Assembly (NCBI GenBank): GCA_024399065.1
Contig: JAKSIB010000032.1
Span: 1 to 38,911, forward strand
DNA: 38,911 bases
Origin: Fibrobacter sp.
GTDB lineage: Bacteria; Fibrobacterota; Fibrobacteria; Fibrobacterales; Fibrobacteraceae
Direction: 5' to 3'
The position numbers and the translations under genes are program-made. Numbering within the stretch: position 1 is the first letter of the stretch; each line of letters starts with the position of its first letter. The notes beneath the pieces were generated by a model. It was not told the origin of the DNA. It worked only from the letters and a program-made list of their open reading frames with translations, and did no database searches. This document shows, piece after piece, positions 12,201 to 19,571 of the stretch.

Positions 12201-13260
12201 TCAGTTTGGTCCACGCTGCACCGGTAGCGTCTTTAAGTGAATTGCTTTCTGCATATTTATCAATGGCTGTTGCCAGTGATTTTGCAAGGTCGCTAATAAA
12301 GCCCTGGGCAACTTCTTCCTTACCTTCACCAATTGCGTTCCAGATATATCCACCAACCGCAGACCCCGCAGTACCGGCAATTTTACCCATTGCTCCTGAC
12401 GTGTATACGTTCTGAAAGAATGTTTTAGTTATGTTGTTGTATGCCGATTTTAGTCCTGTGTTTGCTGCCTTTCCGGCTCCAAAAGTAGCAGCGTAAGCAG
12501 GCTGCAAACCGTCAAGCGATTCAACCATACCCTGGAATAACGCAGATACACTTGCGATATTCTTGCTAAGTTGTGGGTCGTGGCCATCAGCAGTAAGGTT
12601 AAGGTATTCTTCGCCTACCATTGCGTCATAACTTGTAAGTGTGCCCGCTACAATGCCACCGATAGGACCTAAAAGAAGGGATCCGGCTGCCTGAGCCATG
12701 ATACCTTTGGTAGTGAATGGTGCTGACATTGCTGCGGTTTTTAAGGCTTCGATAGGAAGGCTTCGTGCCTGTTCATCTGAGTACGCAGATATTTTAGCGT
12801 CAAGTTCTGCAAGTTCGTTCCTGAGTTCATTTACAGTACCGTATCCGTTGTTTTCTGCTTCCATCAGCTTTTTGCCAATATCATTGCGCTTTAACTGCAG
12901 CATACCGATATTGAAGTTATCTGATACTGCAATGAAGTTCGATTTAGGTGTTTTGGTGTCGGACCCACCAATATACTGAGTGTTAAGGGCTGAAAGATTG
13001 CTATATGCTTCTTCAAGCGGAATATCAAGCCATTTGCTATACTGAATTGCAGAAGCAACGTTATAACGCATATCTTCTGCTTCTTCAGGTGTAGAAGCGG
13101 TTGCCAGATAACTCTGAATTACTTCCCTTTCATTCGTGTTGAGTGGTACAAAATATGTGTCCAGTTCTTCTTGCTGTGCTTCATTTACAGCGTTGTATAA
13201 CTGTTTTGCACGTGCAAGTTTTTCGGTTGGTGTTTCAATTCTTTTGAGTTCGTCTGACAT
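3265..13260 (-). CDS. Giant polyvalent internal virion protein with zincin-like and ADP-ribosyltransferase-like domains
   Basis: This 3331-residue protein is encoded by 10 kb, a quarter of the genome. Three separate HExxH-type zincin motifs are visible: HENAH at residues 707-711, HELQH at 1032-1036 and HETGH at 1874-1878. Around residue 1375-1440 there is a block of the type called ART-PolyVal: KNWFGDWESDP, then VDENGEPMVVYHGT with His near 1416, then SFFTPNKAQAVSYA. Hydrophobic, Gly/Ala-rich stretches occur near residues 170-340 and near the C terminus (GYTAAGILVNAVVSGLLTG). Long charged helical segments lie around 2150-2450. Polyvalent proteins of this kind (Iyer and colleagues) are packed in the virion and enter the cell with the DNA, where they counter defences. 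Position directly downstream of two internal-virion-type genes fits a T7 gp16-like ejection role. Start: ATG at 13260 with a GGGG ribosome site. Exact domain borders are inference. Confidence 0.75.
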   Translation of the reverse strand: MSDELKRIETPTEKLARAKQLYNAVNEAQQEELDTYFVPLNTNEREVIQSYLATASTPEEAEDMRYNVASAIQYSKWLDIPLEEAYSNLSALNTQYIGGSDTKTPKSNFIAVSDNFNIGMLQLKRNDIGKKLMEAENNGYGTVNELRNELAELDAKISAYSDEQARSLPIEALKTAAMSAPFTTKGIMAQAAGSLLLGPIGGIVAGTLTSYDAMVGEEYLNLTADGHDPQLSKNIASVSALFQGMVESLDGLQPAYAATFGAGKAANTGLKSAYNNITKTFFQNVYTSGAMGKIAGTAGSAVGGYIWNAIGEGKEEVAQGFISDLAKSLATAIDKYAESNSLKDATGAAWTKLKSLDVANEAIENFKGGVLGALVLGVPNMYFDGKATVEDFANVGNKAETIDSKEAFKKETADSPIYEGMTKEAKSEAQEQIWNAYEPQRNKRAEAERALAEDIAEVIDTSDNVEETVTDESGRVVREDEYRNEDGSLNYVDRVYDTNEDGSTENQLIVKGKGNQEYGRIMYNEDADGNITISDFTMSPTRENLRQEVFTDFAEKFAGRNIEWETRGNTAASVRESLVNNNVRGSQNGLNYFADKNEVANQKTRMSWDRQIREAIPSMTSEQRSTGIALVESFANKHGKSLAEYDMDIFNGKLFLDKASREAYETALSQGMNPDNIGGYVDIEELGKSTKGIIYAAKKGDATTFVHENAHIFRRLLTADEMAQAEKLFNVTDHNWTRQNEEDFAYALQGYAFEGKAVGEAEPLFRKLAQALVRVYNSLKGKIDFNPELSDFIEGLFADPSTALAQAQRAVEQNERASQNQLSNNSLQLNENESVIDDTNADVSERVEEAINKAGDDVLNELYQFIDVKGAMNLTDRVKTLYDRAEEMRDNGADKETIRKLTGYSEGPDGVFQYELDDSQNEIIDRDGMQKAINAASFMSRAMANPGVTAQNLELLQYAMDKQLELLNADKNTVGKIYKAGELYTAKPELKNIRVGYVYDPRRIRAVQFEGGIGVNLAYVQNLEDLQGALVHELQHIIDLKVNTAGYNGDFFSDLNYAMEAVELNNKEYYADLVDDGGIVQYFLTDPYERNAHAAQRRMNLTAAQRRAYKLSDVVNNNYLFQTQDTDSNGMLRIKHGITKAIAIADYLEERLNSWGYETRRDASTLSNSQYITITNYSEKTGKESKYNVDELKIRISDHDLPPSYDGLNGYEDYDLRSGKKNTNRPGTGGNATTYDVALQNLWDELKEKPKSDNVDISDLPEWARNIGDTYEAFKASGRIPSFISEVMNGGSWSKNKKPNKAQQYKRLKELLASSAVGNSLVDIISAYDGFEDNIRTAKAIESKYNSSESDTVRAQYEGTDQWMKAPNGADTKLSENQWLQVRTESFKNWFGDWESDPQNASKVVDENGEPMVVYHGTEHSGFDTFNFEDGNLSFFTPNKAQAVSYAGTEEIAINGTDKRGIYASFMSLKNPKVIDFNGADFQGFNENGDSVIDTFTDEEAYKAREEGYDGIIIRNVYNDYGDYQHNIDPKEEMKRNFINDEYVSFSSSQIKSATDNNGNFDAENDSILFQDNEDTFQDRVNQTMTMDRAKEMIQRTFAVSNIKQWYDGQYKNGDEWLAGEGVDDVAMYIENEYVIMDKYINPLYKQFQELYDGEMTIYDIVEAYKNGTLTGKKKEEAFKSTIDLSKEFDTNDEKFYAPKEIDEDSVELLKKASQRVTKTNKDEVNKARADFVTKAHNIDFAETVGLTQSEVNSKIKQWTLYPNKVREASMRFNNGVSRANQWTGLENSHLLKSWTITEDELRNMVKGIEGESSEWQRNYIVSTMLALDTHIDYSELTYVFNDKTPGHNNAAGYYKASEKTIYIRHDGQNTVAHETGHYIDNKWGKELLGRDDYLTENRFLATKDIEDTDLKSFFNHFFTLLDSIEDVAQATSEYDMSSKEVFARFVAKFTEWTRVLATNNRYQFEDKWYKDKFTTAQFVDFVKLLQEKSYLDNKKKEKSIKSTPILFQYLQDELDADTLKEAADFTSWEEWYEYAKAMDTDGVLSGAWDDVSEQNWFKSAWESAQKIYNAEPAEDPELQADKDKQFVELIKKPGYLEDFLERARRYMGMQLDQPSDETEAAEFDRIRDMQRFTGNVMADPVHYTNDLDDTQKKKLLTMIESSPREYRAIYAEVFGDANLAVPEGMEYTVDTSVMPEEMALELDAMTPAQRREAVKAVEDEQIRQQIESGSLPMDATLDRYIKVVDTDNKKLKKEIERLKSEYREDLARINNAQKKALLEEYERLQEMAAEMQGRNLKGNGRVSSGLSAGAMATSNVVDASENGSYNTVMDRIASLKKMFAGERDAAAIITKADERAKQKVLQQKKKAEADALREMKKLRTNTVKRMVRKVSFTNVNYDEAKKIIAIQNFIDHWVRNGVNLWLGEAEVTASEIYNQYTMDSDFRDEVDKTLTSRKAGARGQRVLRNLRDAMSDDEGLPFSQWTPKMKNDLIEALGANDHVIRLNLDALKKQRQSAIHSFIAKNGTVTEENMKTVYESLPKDVIARIRYTPMNKWTLAQAEELARYIDAIYEDGKKIYAGRQQLRRDRYEELRRRIQDAVKDTGIRIEDDDTPEEIKKKQEKIAKILGLRTQGKGTAASAAEKRSMREKFMAADRGTGNVRRFARVMDNWTEGVFTDTLCFSEYMAWDDEQKAINERSRHVQDYMKEHGITMEKLVEKHTYPGLMDGQDVTYTTDELLYIYIANMDEMSQAAVMYGNFTTAEEKESVKQHEQKYADKEAIKWFMANAENRFNRVLLDAERIINTDKDLAGLVQVIENDYEKQYERLNRVSIDVFNSPVNRVSAYVPLYRLEQTGDTNEQQVAKDILANTTGTPSNYVGRGMTKNRVEISPTNQKPVQLGLFKTWADSMEKTEHFIAYGELVRDLNAIYTSQAASATREAIASRYGQDANNYIKEYINELANPNKGQPKTALDTLVHVMRGQTAPAYLAWKTSGIIKQLCTSPWPFMAYVSPAEYLTAIGEFIKDYNGMNDFVKSRSVFMANRTIDPIIDLIKEAQMNADNKVKASLASFNKIGMQGLEWADWVSVAPGWYAAYKQKTAEIEKAQKNMDPLADGYKDSEAIETEAIAYADDVVRLTQPSGRKADLSPVFKNSAEIAKILLQFQTSLNVIYQNIRFDLPYQIRNHQYRQAAGAVIGYTAAGILVNAVVSGLLTGDGSDDEPEEKLKRAVFYATTQFTDSVPVVGQQLTNVVQKVLTGEGYYSNSTLFPVVDVLTKTVSDVAKDNYAKAAEDFGEGVAYTLGLPVSGTKELLRTFGIGDNEEGLDFNPEALWGRR

Positions 13261-13270
13261 TTATATCCCC

Positions 13271-15610
13271 TTATTTTCCCATCATGTCTGCTAAGAATAC
13301 TTCAGGAAGGTTTTTTAACGTACTTTCGTATCTTCCAGGATAGTTATCCCTTAACCATTCCATGTACTGCTGTTTCTTTTGCTGAGTAGTTTCATTCCAC
13401 CAGTCCTTAAAGTTGGCTTCGTTCTTAGGTGCCAAAAAGTTAAGCTTATTCTTTTTAAAGAATGCGTCATAGAAGTATGGTACTTCTCCACGTTTATCAA
13501 GCGCGTTTACAACTTCAGAAGTCTTTGCATTTTTAATCTGCTGCTCTGTAGGTCCTGTATCATTTTTGCCATTAAGCGTCTGTTCAATCTGGAACTGCAT
13601 AGCATTACCGCCTACAACGTCTTCTTTCTTAATTCCTTCGTTGCCTACTGTAGTAACAGTTTCCCAGTCTTTGCTTCCTTTACTTCTCTTAACGATAGAG
13701 TATGTTTCTCCATCTTCTGACATTACCTTGTATTCATCACCGGTATTACGGTCAGTAAATACTGGGTTTGCAGAAACGTCTGTTGCTGAGTACTCATCAC
13801 GTGCAACCAGGTCAACGTTATCCCCAACGGCTTTGGTGATTGCTGCAGAGAAAACAAGTGTATTGTTTTCACGCTCTGCTTCTACTCCGTAGGCGTATCC
13901 TGCATTGCGCTTTCCGCTCCATAATGCGTCTGAGTCGTTGATAGTATAGGCAGCTTCATCCTTTTCAAGTGCATTTGCTACACGCGCAATACTTCTTGTT
14001 TCGCTCTCTCCCCATTTGCGTTCTATTTTGTATGCGTTCTTGTTATCTACGCGCGCTACATAAATAGTACCTACAAGATTTTTCATTCTGTCATGTGCGT
14101 TTTTTACTGCGTCAGGACTGTTCCAGTCAGTTTCTTTAACAATATCCCAGTACAATGTGCGAACTTTTGTCATTTCGTCTTCATAGTTGATACCGGCATT
14201 TGAAAGTGCGTCTACAACTTCTTTTTCACTGTACTTACCATTTTTGTCAGGTTTTATGCCGGCAAGATTACTGAAGTATTCGTCAAATAGTTTGTTGGTA
14301 TTTTCCATTTCTACGCCAACTTCTTTAGGTACATATCCTGCCTTTACTGCTTCTTTAGTAAAACTGTTGACTATTTCTGCGCCTTCGTTAATGAAGTCAG
14401 TATATGAATATTCATTCATGTCATATCCGGCTGACTTCATCTGATCAACGTAGTCTGAATAACTTATGATCGTAAATGCTTTCTGCGCAGCGTAAATGTT
14501 GTCATAATCGCCAGTACCCATAACAAGTTGATTAAGGAAAAGCTGCATATTGTCTTTAAGTATATTGCTTGCAGTTTCTACTTTTACTGCACTGTTTCCC
14601 CTTGGTGTTGTTTCGTTTGATGACGCTTTATTTTCTACTGAACTAAGCGTATCTGCCCAGTATTTCAGCCGTTTATCCGGCAATGTATCTGCGTTCATCT
14701 GTGACAGATATGATTTTGCATTTGCAAGGTTTTTGCTGAAGTCGCCATCACTTCCCATGGCTATCTGTACGTACAGTTCTTCCATACGGTTGTCGTTGTA
14801 TTCCTGGGTTTCTCTGCGTTTTGTTTCCCATTTTACTTTAAGGTTTTTCAGCGTACTTTCCGTAATTTTTTTACGGTCCACAAGTCCATTGGCGTCAACG
14901 GTACCGCTTGTTGGGTCAATGCGGTTTACCTTGTTACCGTATTCGTCAGTATCTTCATACACGCTGAATGAGTTGGTATCTACGATACGGAAGTCATATT
15001 CAGCATCCAGTACGCCTTTAGCAGCCTTTTCAACTTGTTCCCATGACGCGCCATTGCGGATAAGTTCACTTCCTGTGGTTTCTGCTTTTGTGGTGAGCGC
15101 ACTGGCAATGAAGGTTACGGCATTCTGTGTATACGCTTGTGGATCCATTGCACCGTTGGCAAGACATCCGTTAAGACTGTCTACACCCATTGAAGCAGCG
15201 TACTGCATATCTACATTGGAAGTAGCAAGCTGCTCCAGTGTTTTGGAAGCATTCTGTACGATGGCATTCTTCTGCGCCTGAAGCTGCATGGCGTTAACTT
15301 TCCATTTGGTGTCCTGGTAGTTCTGGTCAAGAAAATTACCTACAATGCGTGACGCATAAGGGCTTGATACCATGCCTTCAGCAGTGTTTCTGTACTGTGC
15401 ATAGAAGTCTTCGATGGTTTCGTCAAAGTTATTCCAGTCACCGCGCTGTGATAAGTCTGCCATGGTGGCGTTTAACTTATCATTGAAGTCTAACTGGATA
15501 TTTCTGATTTCTTCTTCTGCAATTTGCGTGTTCAGATAGTTCTTCTGCTGAAGGATTGCATTACCTAACTGTGTTGCTGACTGAAAAGCCTGTAAAATAT
15601 CTCCCGCCAT
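13271..15610 (-). CDS. Internal virion protein (T7 gp15-like position)
   Basis: This 779-residue protein is rich in Asn, Asp, Lys and Gln and predicted mostly helical, with long amphipathic stretches such as TQLGNAILQQKNYLNTQIAEEE near the start. No catalytic motif is recognised. It lies between the 296-residue protein and the giant polyvalent protein. That is the order internal core protein, second core protein, very large ejected protein, as for gp14, gp15 and gp16 in T7-type phages. Length is close to that of gp15 (about 750 residues). It would be ejected with the DNA and help form a channel. It begins at ATG 15610 with a good ribosome site (GGGG) and ends ten bases before the next gene. 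The function comes from gene order and size, not from recognised sequence identity. Confidence 0.6.
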   Translation of the reverse strand: MAGDILQAFQSATQLGNAILQQKNYLNTQIAEEEIRNIQLDFNDKLNATMADLSQRGDWNNFDETIEDFYAQYRNTAEGMVSSPYASRIVGNFLDQNYQDTKWKVNAMQLQAQKNAIVQNASKTLEQLATSNVDMQYAASMGVDSLNGCLANGAMDPQAYTQNAVTFIASALTTKAETTGSELIRNGASWEQVEKAAKGVLDAEYDFRIVDTNSFSVYEDTDEYGNKVNRIDPTSGTVDANGLVDRKKITESTLKNLKVKWETKRRETQEYNDNRMEELYVQIAMGSDGDFSKNLANAKSYLSQMNADTLPDKRLKYWADTLSSVENKASSNETTPRGNSAVKVETASNILKDNMQLFLNQLVMGTGDYDNIYAAQKAFTIISYSDYVDQMKSAGYDMNEYSYTDFINEGAEIVNSFTKEAVKAGYVPKEVGVEMENTNKLFDEYFSNLAGIKPDKNGKYSEKEVVDALSNAGINYEDEMTKVRTLYWDIVKETDWNSPDAVKNAHDRMKNLVGTIYVARVDNKNAYKIERKWGESETRSIARVANALEKDEAAYTINDSDALWSGKRNAGYAYGVEAERENNTLVFSAAITKAVGDNVDLVARDEYSATDVSANPVFTDRNTGDEYKVMSEDGETYSIVKRSKGSKDWETVTTVGNEGIKKEDVVGGNAMQFQIEQTLNGKNDTGPTEQQIKNAKTSEVVNALDKRGEVPYFYDAFFKKNKLNFLAPKNEANFKDWWNETTQQKKQQYMEWLRDNYPGRYESTLKNLPEVFLADMMGK

Positions 15611-15620
15611 CTACTTCCCC

Positions 15621-16511
15621 TTATAGCACGCCAAAGTGTGGTTTATAGCCCATGTTGCTGTATGTACTGTTGATTGTATTTAACTTGTTCGGTGTTATCG
15701 TTGTCTTCTGTCCAAAAAGATCACCCCAGTTAAACTGGAAATTGTTCAGGCCGGACCCAAAGTTATATCCCATTGACGCACCGGTAAACATACTGTTAAG
15801 AAGGTCCCATGTGTCAGCCTTGTTTATGTCATACAACTTTTCGTTAAGGTCAATCTGACGCTGATATGAAGTCTGGTCTATGGCGTTGTTGTTTGCAAGG
15901 TTGGTCAGGTTATTCTGTAACTGCCGGTAGTTTGCACCGCCTTCAAGGTATGAGCGTCTGAGTTCATTAGCCTGATAGCGTCCCGCGGTGATGTTATCTG
16001 CTGACTGCTGAAGCCCCATTGCAGCACGGTTGAGCTGAATATCTGACAGTCTGTCTGCCATATTACGGCTGAAGTCTAACTGCTTATCCATATAGGCTTT
16101 CTGCCGTCCGATAGCACCCATGACACTGCTTCCGCGTGTACCTGATAACGCCTGGCTTGAAAGCGCATTACCCATCTGTGAGTCAGCACCGATAATGCTA
16201 TCCTGAAGCCCCAGGATGTTCTGACGCTGACTAAGGCCCAGTTCTTCAAGTGCTGCGTTATAATCAGAAGACAAGTAGCCTTCGTTTTTCGTCAGCTGCT
16301 TATCTGCAAGGGCTGCGTTATCGTAGGCTACGTCTTTTGATATATCAAACTCGTTTTTTAGTGAGCGTACTTTTTCTTCGTATTTTTCCTGAGCGTCACG
16401 CTTCTGTGCTTCAAGTTCTTCCTGCTTTGCCCTTTGAGTGTCCGCAGCTTTCGCTGTTTTTCTGGCATAATTAAAAGCACCGATTGTAGCTCCGATTGCT
16501 AACCACCACAC
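15621..16511 (-). CDS. Internal virion protein (T7 gp14-like position)
   Basis: The 296-residue protein begins with a hydrophobic segment (WWLAIGATIGAF). A long charged coiled-coil region follows at about residues 25-60. After that comes a Ser/Gly/Ala/Gln-rich middle (SSQALSGTRGSSVMGAIGRQ) and an Asn-rich C-terminal part. A hydrophobic N terminus followed by an Ala/Gln-rich helical domain is the usual look of small podovirus core proteins that are ejected into the envelope. The start is GTG at 16511, chosen because GGAG lies eight bases upstream. It sits eleven bases after the tail-tube protein B gene. Confidence 0.6.
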   Translation of the reverse strand: MWWLAIGATIGAFNYARKTAKAADTQRAKQEELEAQKRDAQEKYEEKVRSLKNEFDISKDVAYDNAALADKQLTKNEGYLSSDYNAALEELGLSQRQNILGLQDSIIGADSQMGNALSSQALSGTRGSSVMGAIGRQKAYMDKQLDFSRNMADRLSDIQLNRAAMGLQQSADNITAGRYQANELRRSYLEGGANYRQLQNNLTNLANNNAIDQTSYQRQIDLNEKLYDINKADTWDLLNSMFTGASMGYNFGSGLNNFQFNWGDLFGQKTTITPNKLNTINSTYSNMGYKPHFGVL

Positions 16512-16521
16512 TGTCTACTCC

Positions 16522-18567
16522 TTACGCAAGGTTGGCGTTAACTGCCAGTACCGTAATTTTGTTTGGCTTCTTTGACTTGATAGTAAAGAACACGTCTGAA
16601 TCACTTGTGCCCGGATAGATAACTTTACGCAGTCCGCTATATGGTTCCGCAATTCCGGTGATATGCTCCGTTACGCCATTAGGGTTTACGATTTCCGGCA
16701 GATACGATTTGCTGAAGCGGATGACAATATCTGTGATACGCTTCTGCCCGGTAACGTTGTTATTGATTACCGGCATACTGGTCATAAGGCTTTCATACTC
16801 ATAACCTATATATACATTGTCCACGTACAGGTCTGCTTTGTTAGGTACTTCTGACAATTTTACTGCCGTAGTTCCGTCCCATACGATTGCGTCATCTGTA
16901 TACTGTGGCCACGTTTCGGCAGTGAACTTGCTCCAACTATCAAGGTATACCGGATTTGTTTCATCAAGGTTCAGTTCTTCCATGTATACTGCGTCATCAT
17001 ATTTGACTGCAGCGTACATGGTATCACTGGCGTTATTACCACGTACTACGGCCACTGACAGCACCTTTCCTTTACCGTGTTCGTACCGGCTCCACCCCAT
17101 AATGCCGGTAGATTTTTCGTACAGAAGTACTGCAATGGTTCCGTTTTTCTTGGTGATAAGAAGCCGTGAGTACGGATTGTTCATGTAGTCAAAGTCTACG
17201 GCTTCAGATTCTTCAAGTATTTCAGGGTTTGCAATGGTGATGTTATTTGCAGTGAATGCTTTTGAGTCTTCATTCCAGTAGTATTCACGTACTGCTCTTT
17301 TACCCTGGCTGAAAAAGATTACTGCTTCACCTACGTACAGTGACTGAATGTCATCACTGGAATGTCGCCCATGAAGCGACACGGATATACTGAGCGCGTC
17401 ACTACCTGACGGTACAACGTACTCACTGCTTTCAGTTCCGATGATAAGGTGCTGTGAAGGGCAGGTCCATTTAACCGTGTCATTCTGGTCTGAAGCAAGT
17501 TCAAAGTAGAATGAGTTGTCAGCGGTTGTCATATCAGTCTTCTGAATGTCGTACTCATAGTCATCACTGGTAGCACTTCCGGCTTCCTTCCATAACTGAA
17601 TTGTGATGGCTTCTGTATCTATCTTGCGTGTTGCCGGCTGACTGATAGTGATTGTGTCTTCAGTGATTGATACCACCTTGGTGCCTACTGGGATACCGTC
17701 AGCAGATACGTAGTAGTCGGTTGCTTCTTTCTTGATTACGTTTCTAAGGTCCTGGGTAACGCCAGTAATGGTAAATGAGCCTTGCTCAACGCTTCCGCTG
17801 AACAGGTGCAAGTCAGGGTCTTTAATTACGCGTGATACCGTCACGTAGTGGTTGAATGCTTCAAAAGTCGTGTATCGGTCACCTTTCTCGTCCGGTGCAC
17901 TGCTTGCCCATATCTTCTGTGGCTTACTGATTGTACTGCCTAGCCATAACCGGCCCTGATAGTACGCAACTACTCCAGGGTAATTGGTTGGCGTCTGGAA
18001 TGTTGTAATATCTTTTGGTGGTAGGTCCGGGTCTTCTTCCGGCTTGTACTGGCCATAGTCATCGATTACTTCAATGTTTGGTTCAAAGTCAAAAGTAAGT
18101 TTCTGAAGCGTGAATGCGGACCCGCTTGCAAGTGATAATTCAAACGGTGGGTAGTTCCGGTGTACAAAAATAATACGGTCAAAGTCCTGAACATACTGTA
18201 CTTCCCTGATTTCTGACAGTGTAAGCGGAAGCCAGTTCACTGTAGTTTCACCGGCAGTCTGTCCGTTATAGAAGTAGTGGTCAGCTGCTTCAGTCGGCTC
18301 AACCTTTACTCCGTTAAGCCATAAGTCAATGTATCCGGGACCCATCTCGATTACATATGACGTACTTTTGTTGATGATAAACGGTATCACCCTTGCTTCA
18401 CCAGTAAGCAGTCCGCAGCGTTTGAAGCCGTTGCGTCTTTCAATGCCACCAGTAGGGATGATGTTAAAGTTTTTCAGCCGGCTTGCTCCCTGATAATATG
18501 ACTGAAGGTCAGCACGACCGTATAATTTTTCAGACAGTTCACCGCTTGCAAAGTTAGTTATCAGCAT
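16522..18567 (-). CDS. Tail tubular protein B-like (tail nozzle)
   Basis: The protein has 681 residues from ATG 18567. The N terminus reads ITNFASGELSEKLYGRADLQ, followed by GASRLKNFNIIPTGGIERRNG. This is the hallmark opening of the gp12/tail-nozzle family of T7-like and BPP-1-like podoviruses: a gift of Phe-x-x-Gly-Glu-Leu, then Arg-x-Asp, then Gly-Gly-hydrophobic-x-Arg-Arg-x-Gly. The remaining sequence is beta-rich, as expected for the nozzle propeller. The ATG is preferred over the GTG three bases upstream because the GGGAG ribosome site is then six bases away and the start overlaps the preceding stop as TGATG. It acts in the virion tail, downstream of tail tubular protein A. Confidence 0.8.
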   Translation of the reverse strand: MLITNFASGELSEKLYGRADLQSYYQGASRLKNFNIIPTGGIERRNGFKRCGLLTGEARVIPFIINKSTSYVIEMGPGYIDLWLNGVKVEPTEAADHYFYNGQTAGETTVNWLPLTLSEIREVQYVQDFDRIIFVHRNYPPFELSLASGSAFTLQKLTFDFEPNIEVIDDYGQYKPEEDPDLPPKDITTFQTPTNYPGVVAYYQGRLWLGSTISKPQKIWASSAPDEKGDRYTTFEAFNHYVTVSRVIKDPDLHLFSGSVEQGSFTITGVTQDLRNVIKKEATDYYVSADGIPVGTKVVSITEDTITISQPATRKIDTEAITIQLWKEAGSATSDDYEYDIQKTDMTTADNSFYFELASDQNDTVKWTCPSQHLIIGTESSEYVVPSGSDALSISVSLHGRHSSDDIQSLYVGEAVIFFSQGKRAVREYYWNEDSKAFTANNITIANPEILEESEAVDFDYMNNPYSRLLITKKNGTIAVLLYEKSTGIMGWSRYEHGKGKVLSVAVVRGNNASDTMYAAVKYDDAVYMEELNLDETNPVYLDSWSKFTAETWPQYTDDAIVWDGTTAVKLSEVPNKADLYVDNVYIGYEYESLMTSMPVINNNVTGQKRITDIVIRFSKSYLPEIVNPNGVTEHITGIAEPYSGLRKVIYPGTSDSDVFFTIKSKKPNKITVLAVNANLA

Positions 18568-19334
18568 CACATACTCCCTACAATTTCGTCAGTCCAGTAG
18601 TTCTGGCCTGCCGGTTTGCTCTTTCCGGCTGCCTTGCTTGCCTTTGCTGCAGTCTGTTCAATAACACTGGCTTCGCTGAAAAGAAGGCTATATAACTGCA
18701 TATCTCCGGTAATTTTCAGTACCATCTTGGAAGCAATACGCGTTTCAACGTACTCCCAAAAGTTCGGATCATACTCCAAAGTCCGGTACCCTGGTATGTC
18801 TTCTTCAGGTTCTTCCGGGTCCGTATTTTCTTCAGATGGTTCTTCCGTCTGTTCGTTATTTTCTTCTTCACTTGGCTCTCCTTCTGGGACGGTGGTGTCT
18901 TCAATTTCGTCCGGACCGTTGTTATTACTGGGTTCGTTGGTGGCCGGTGGTTCTGCCGGAACTTCCACGGTACCGTCAATTTTTCCGTTGGTGATATACA
19001 GAAGGATAGGGTTTTCATCGTTTGTGTACAGATATTTGTCTTCTACAATGAATGGTTCACCGCTATTCAATTTCAGTGCACGTGCGCAGTCAACCGGAAG
19101 CGTGTACATATTTGCGTATACGCTAAGATTATCTGCGCCTTCAGTAAGTTCAAGCCGTGCGCGTGTTTTGGCACTGGTCCACGGTGTGCGTGTAAGGGTT
19201 TCTAGCATGGTACTGAGATAAAACTCTTTTACGGTTTTCCATGCTTCTGAGTTGTTTTCTATGTCTGCTTCAGTAAGTACCGTCTGTCCGGCTTTAAGCA
19301 GTGCGCGGTTTACAAGTTCTCTGTTAATAATCAT
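18567..19334 (-). CDS. Tail tubular protein A-like (head-tail adaptor) with acidic insertion
   Basis: The protein has 255 residues from ATG 19334. The first part (INRELVNRALLKAGQ, then KTVKEFYLSTMLETLTRTPW) matches the usual helical start of gp11-type tail tubular protein A: Ala-Leu-x-x-x-Gly near the start, then a Tyr...Leu...Pro-Trp segment. A beta strand region with YTLPVDCARALKL follows. Between about residues 120 and 185 there is a low-complexity stretch made almost only of Glu, Pro, Thr, Asn and Ser, followed by normal sequence again (YDPNFWEYVETRIASKM). The insertion is unusual for this compact protein and could project from the tail. The start is placed after the terminator hairpin with GGGG as ribosome site; the longer frame would begin inside the hairpin. 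Confidence 0.75.
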   Translation of the reverse strand: MIINRELVNRALLKAGQTVLTEADIENNSEAWKTVKEFYLSTMLETLTRTPWTSAKTRARLELTEGADNLSVYANMYTLPVDCARALKLNSGEPFIVEDKYLYTNDENPILLYITNGKIDGTVEVPAEPPATNEPSNNNGPDEIEDTTVPEGEPSEEENNEQTEEPSEENTDPEEPEEDIPGYRTLEYDPNFWEYVETRIASKMVLKITGDMQLYSLLFSEASVIEQTAAKASKAAGKSKPAGQNYWTDEIVGSM

Positions 19335-19348
19335 TTTTAACCCCATAA

Positions 19349-19384
19349 GAAAAAGCCGGGTACCACACATGGCAGTACCCGGCT
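19349..19384 (-). terminator. Rho-independent terminator between capsid and tail blocks
   Basis: On the minus strand a 10-base perfect stem (arms 19375-19384 and 19354-19363) is followed by TTTTTC. It stands directly after the 59-codon gene and 15 bases before the tail tubular A start. It probably tunes the capsid-to-tail expression ratio by partial termination, since no room for a separate promoter is left. Confidence 0.85.
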
Positions 19385-19389
19385 CTGGT

Positions 19390-19569
19390 TCATACTTCTA
19401 CCATATACCATGCTTTAAGTGACTCATCGCTTAACACGATAATGTCACCCGCTTCATGGTAGGTATTGTCTACGTAGCAGGCCTTGCTGATTTTGTACCG
19501 CTTCGGCTTCCTTTCCTTAGTTGGTACAAGTTCAAGGTTGTCTGATACTGAAGCTTTCTGTTTCGGCAC
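19390..19569 (-). CDS. Small conserved-looking head-region protein
   Basis: A GTG-started frame of 59 residues (MPKQKASVSDNLELVPTKE, ending WYMVEV). It has a GGAG ribosome site supplied by the last codons of the decoration protein gene, eight bases upstream. It contains a basic stretch (KERKPKRYKISKA) and a short fold with CYVDNTYHEAGDIIVLSD. The pattern of residues Tyr-x-Ala-Gly-Asp-hydrophobic-x-x-Leu followed by a short helix is often seen in small head-tail accessory proteins. Function is not recognised. Its tight spacing between decoration gene and terminator makes it a real member of the capsid operon. Confidence 0.7.
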   Translation of the reverse strand: MPKQKASVSDNLELVPTKERKPKRYKISKACYVDNTYHEAGDIIVLSDESLKAWYMVEV

Positions 19570-19571
19570 GG

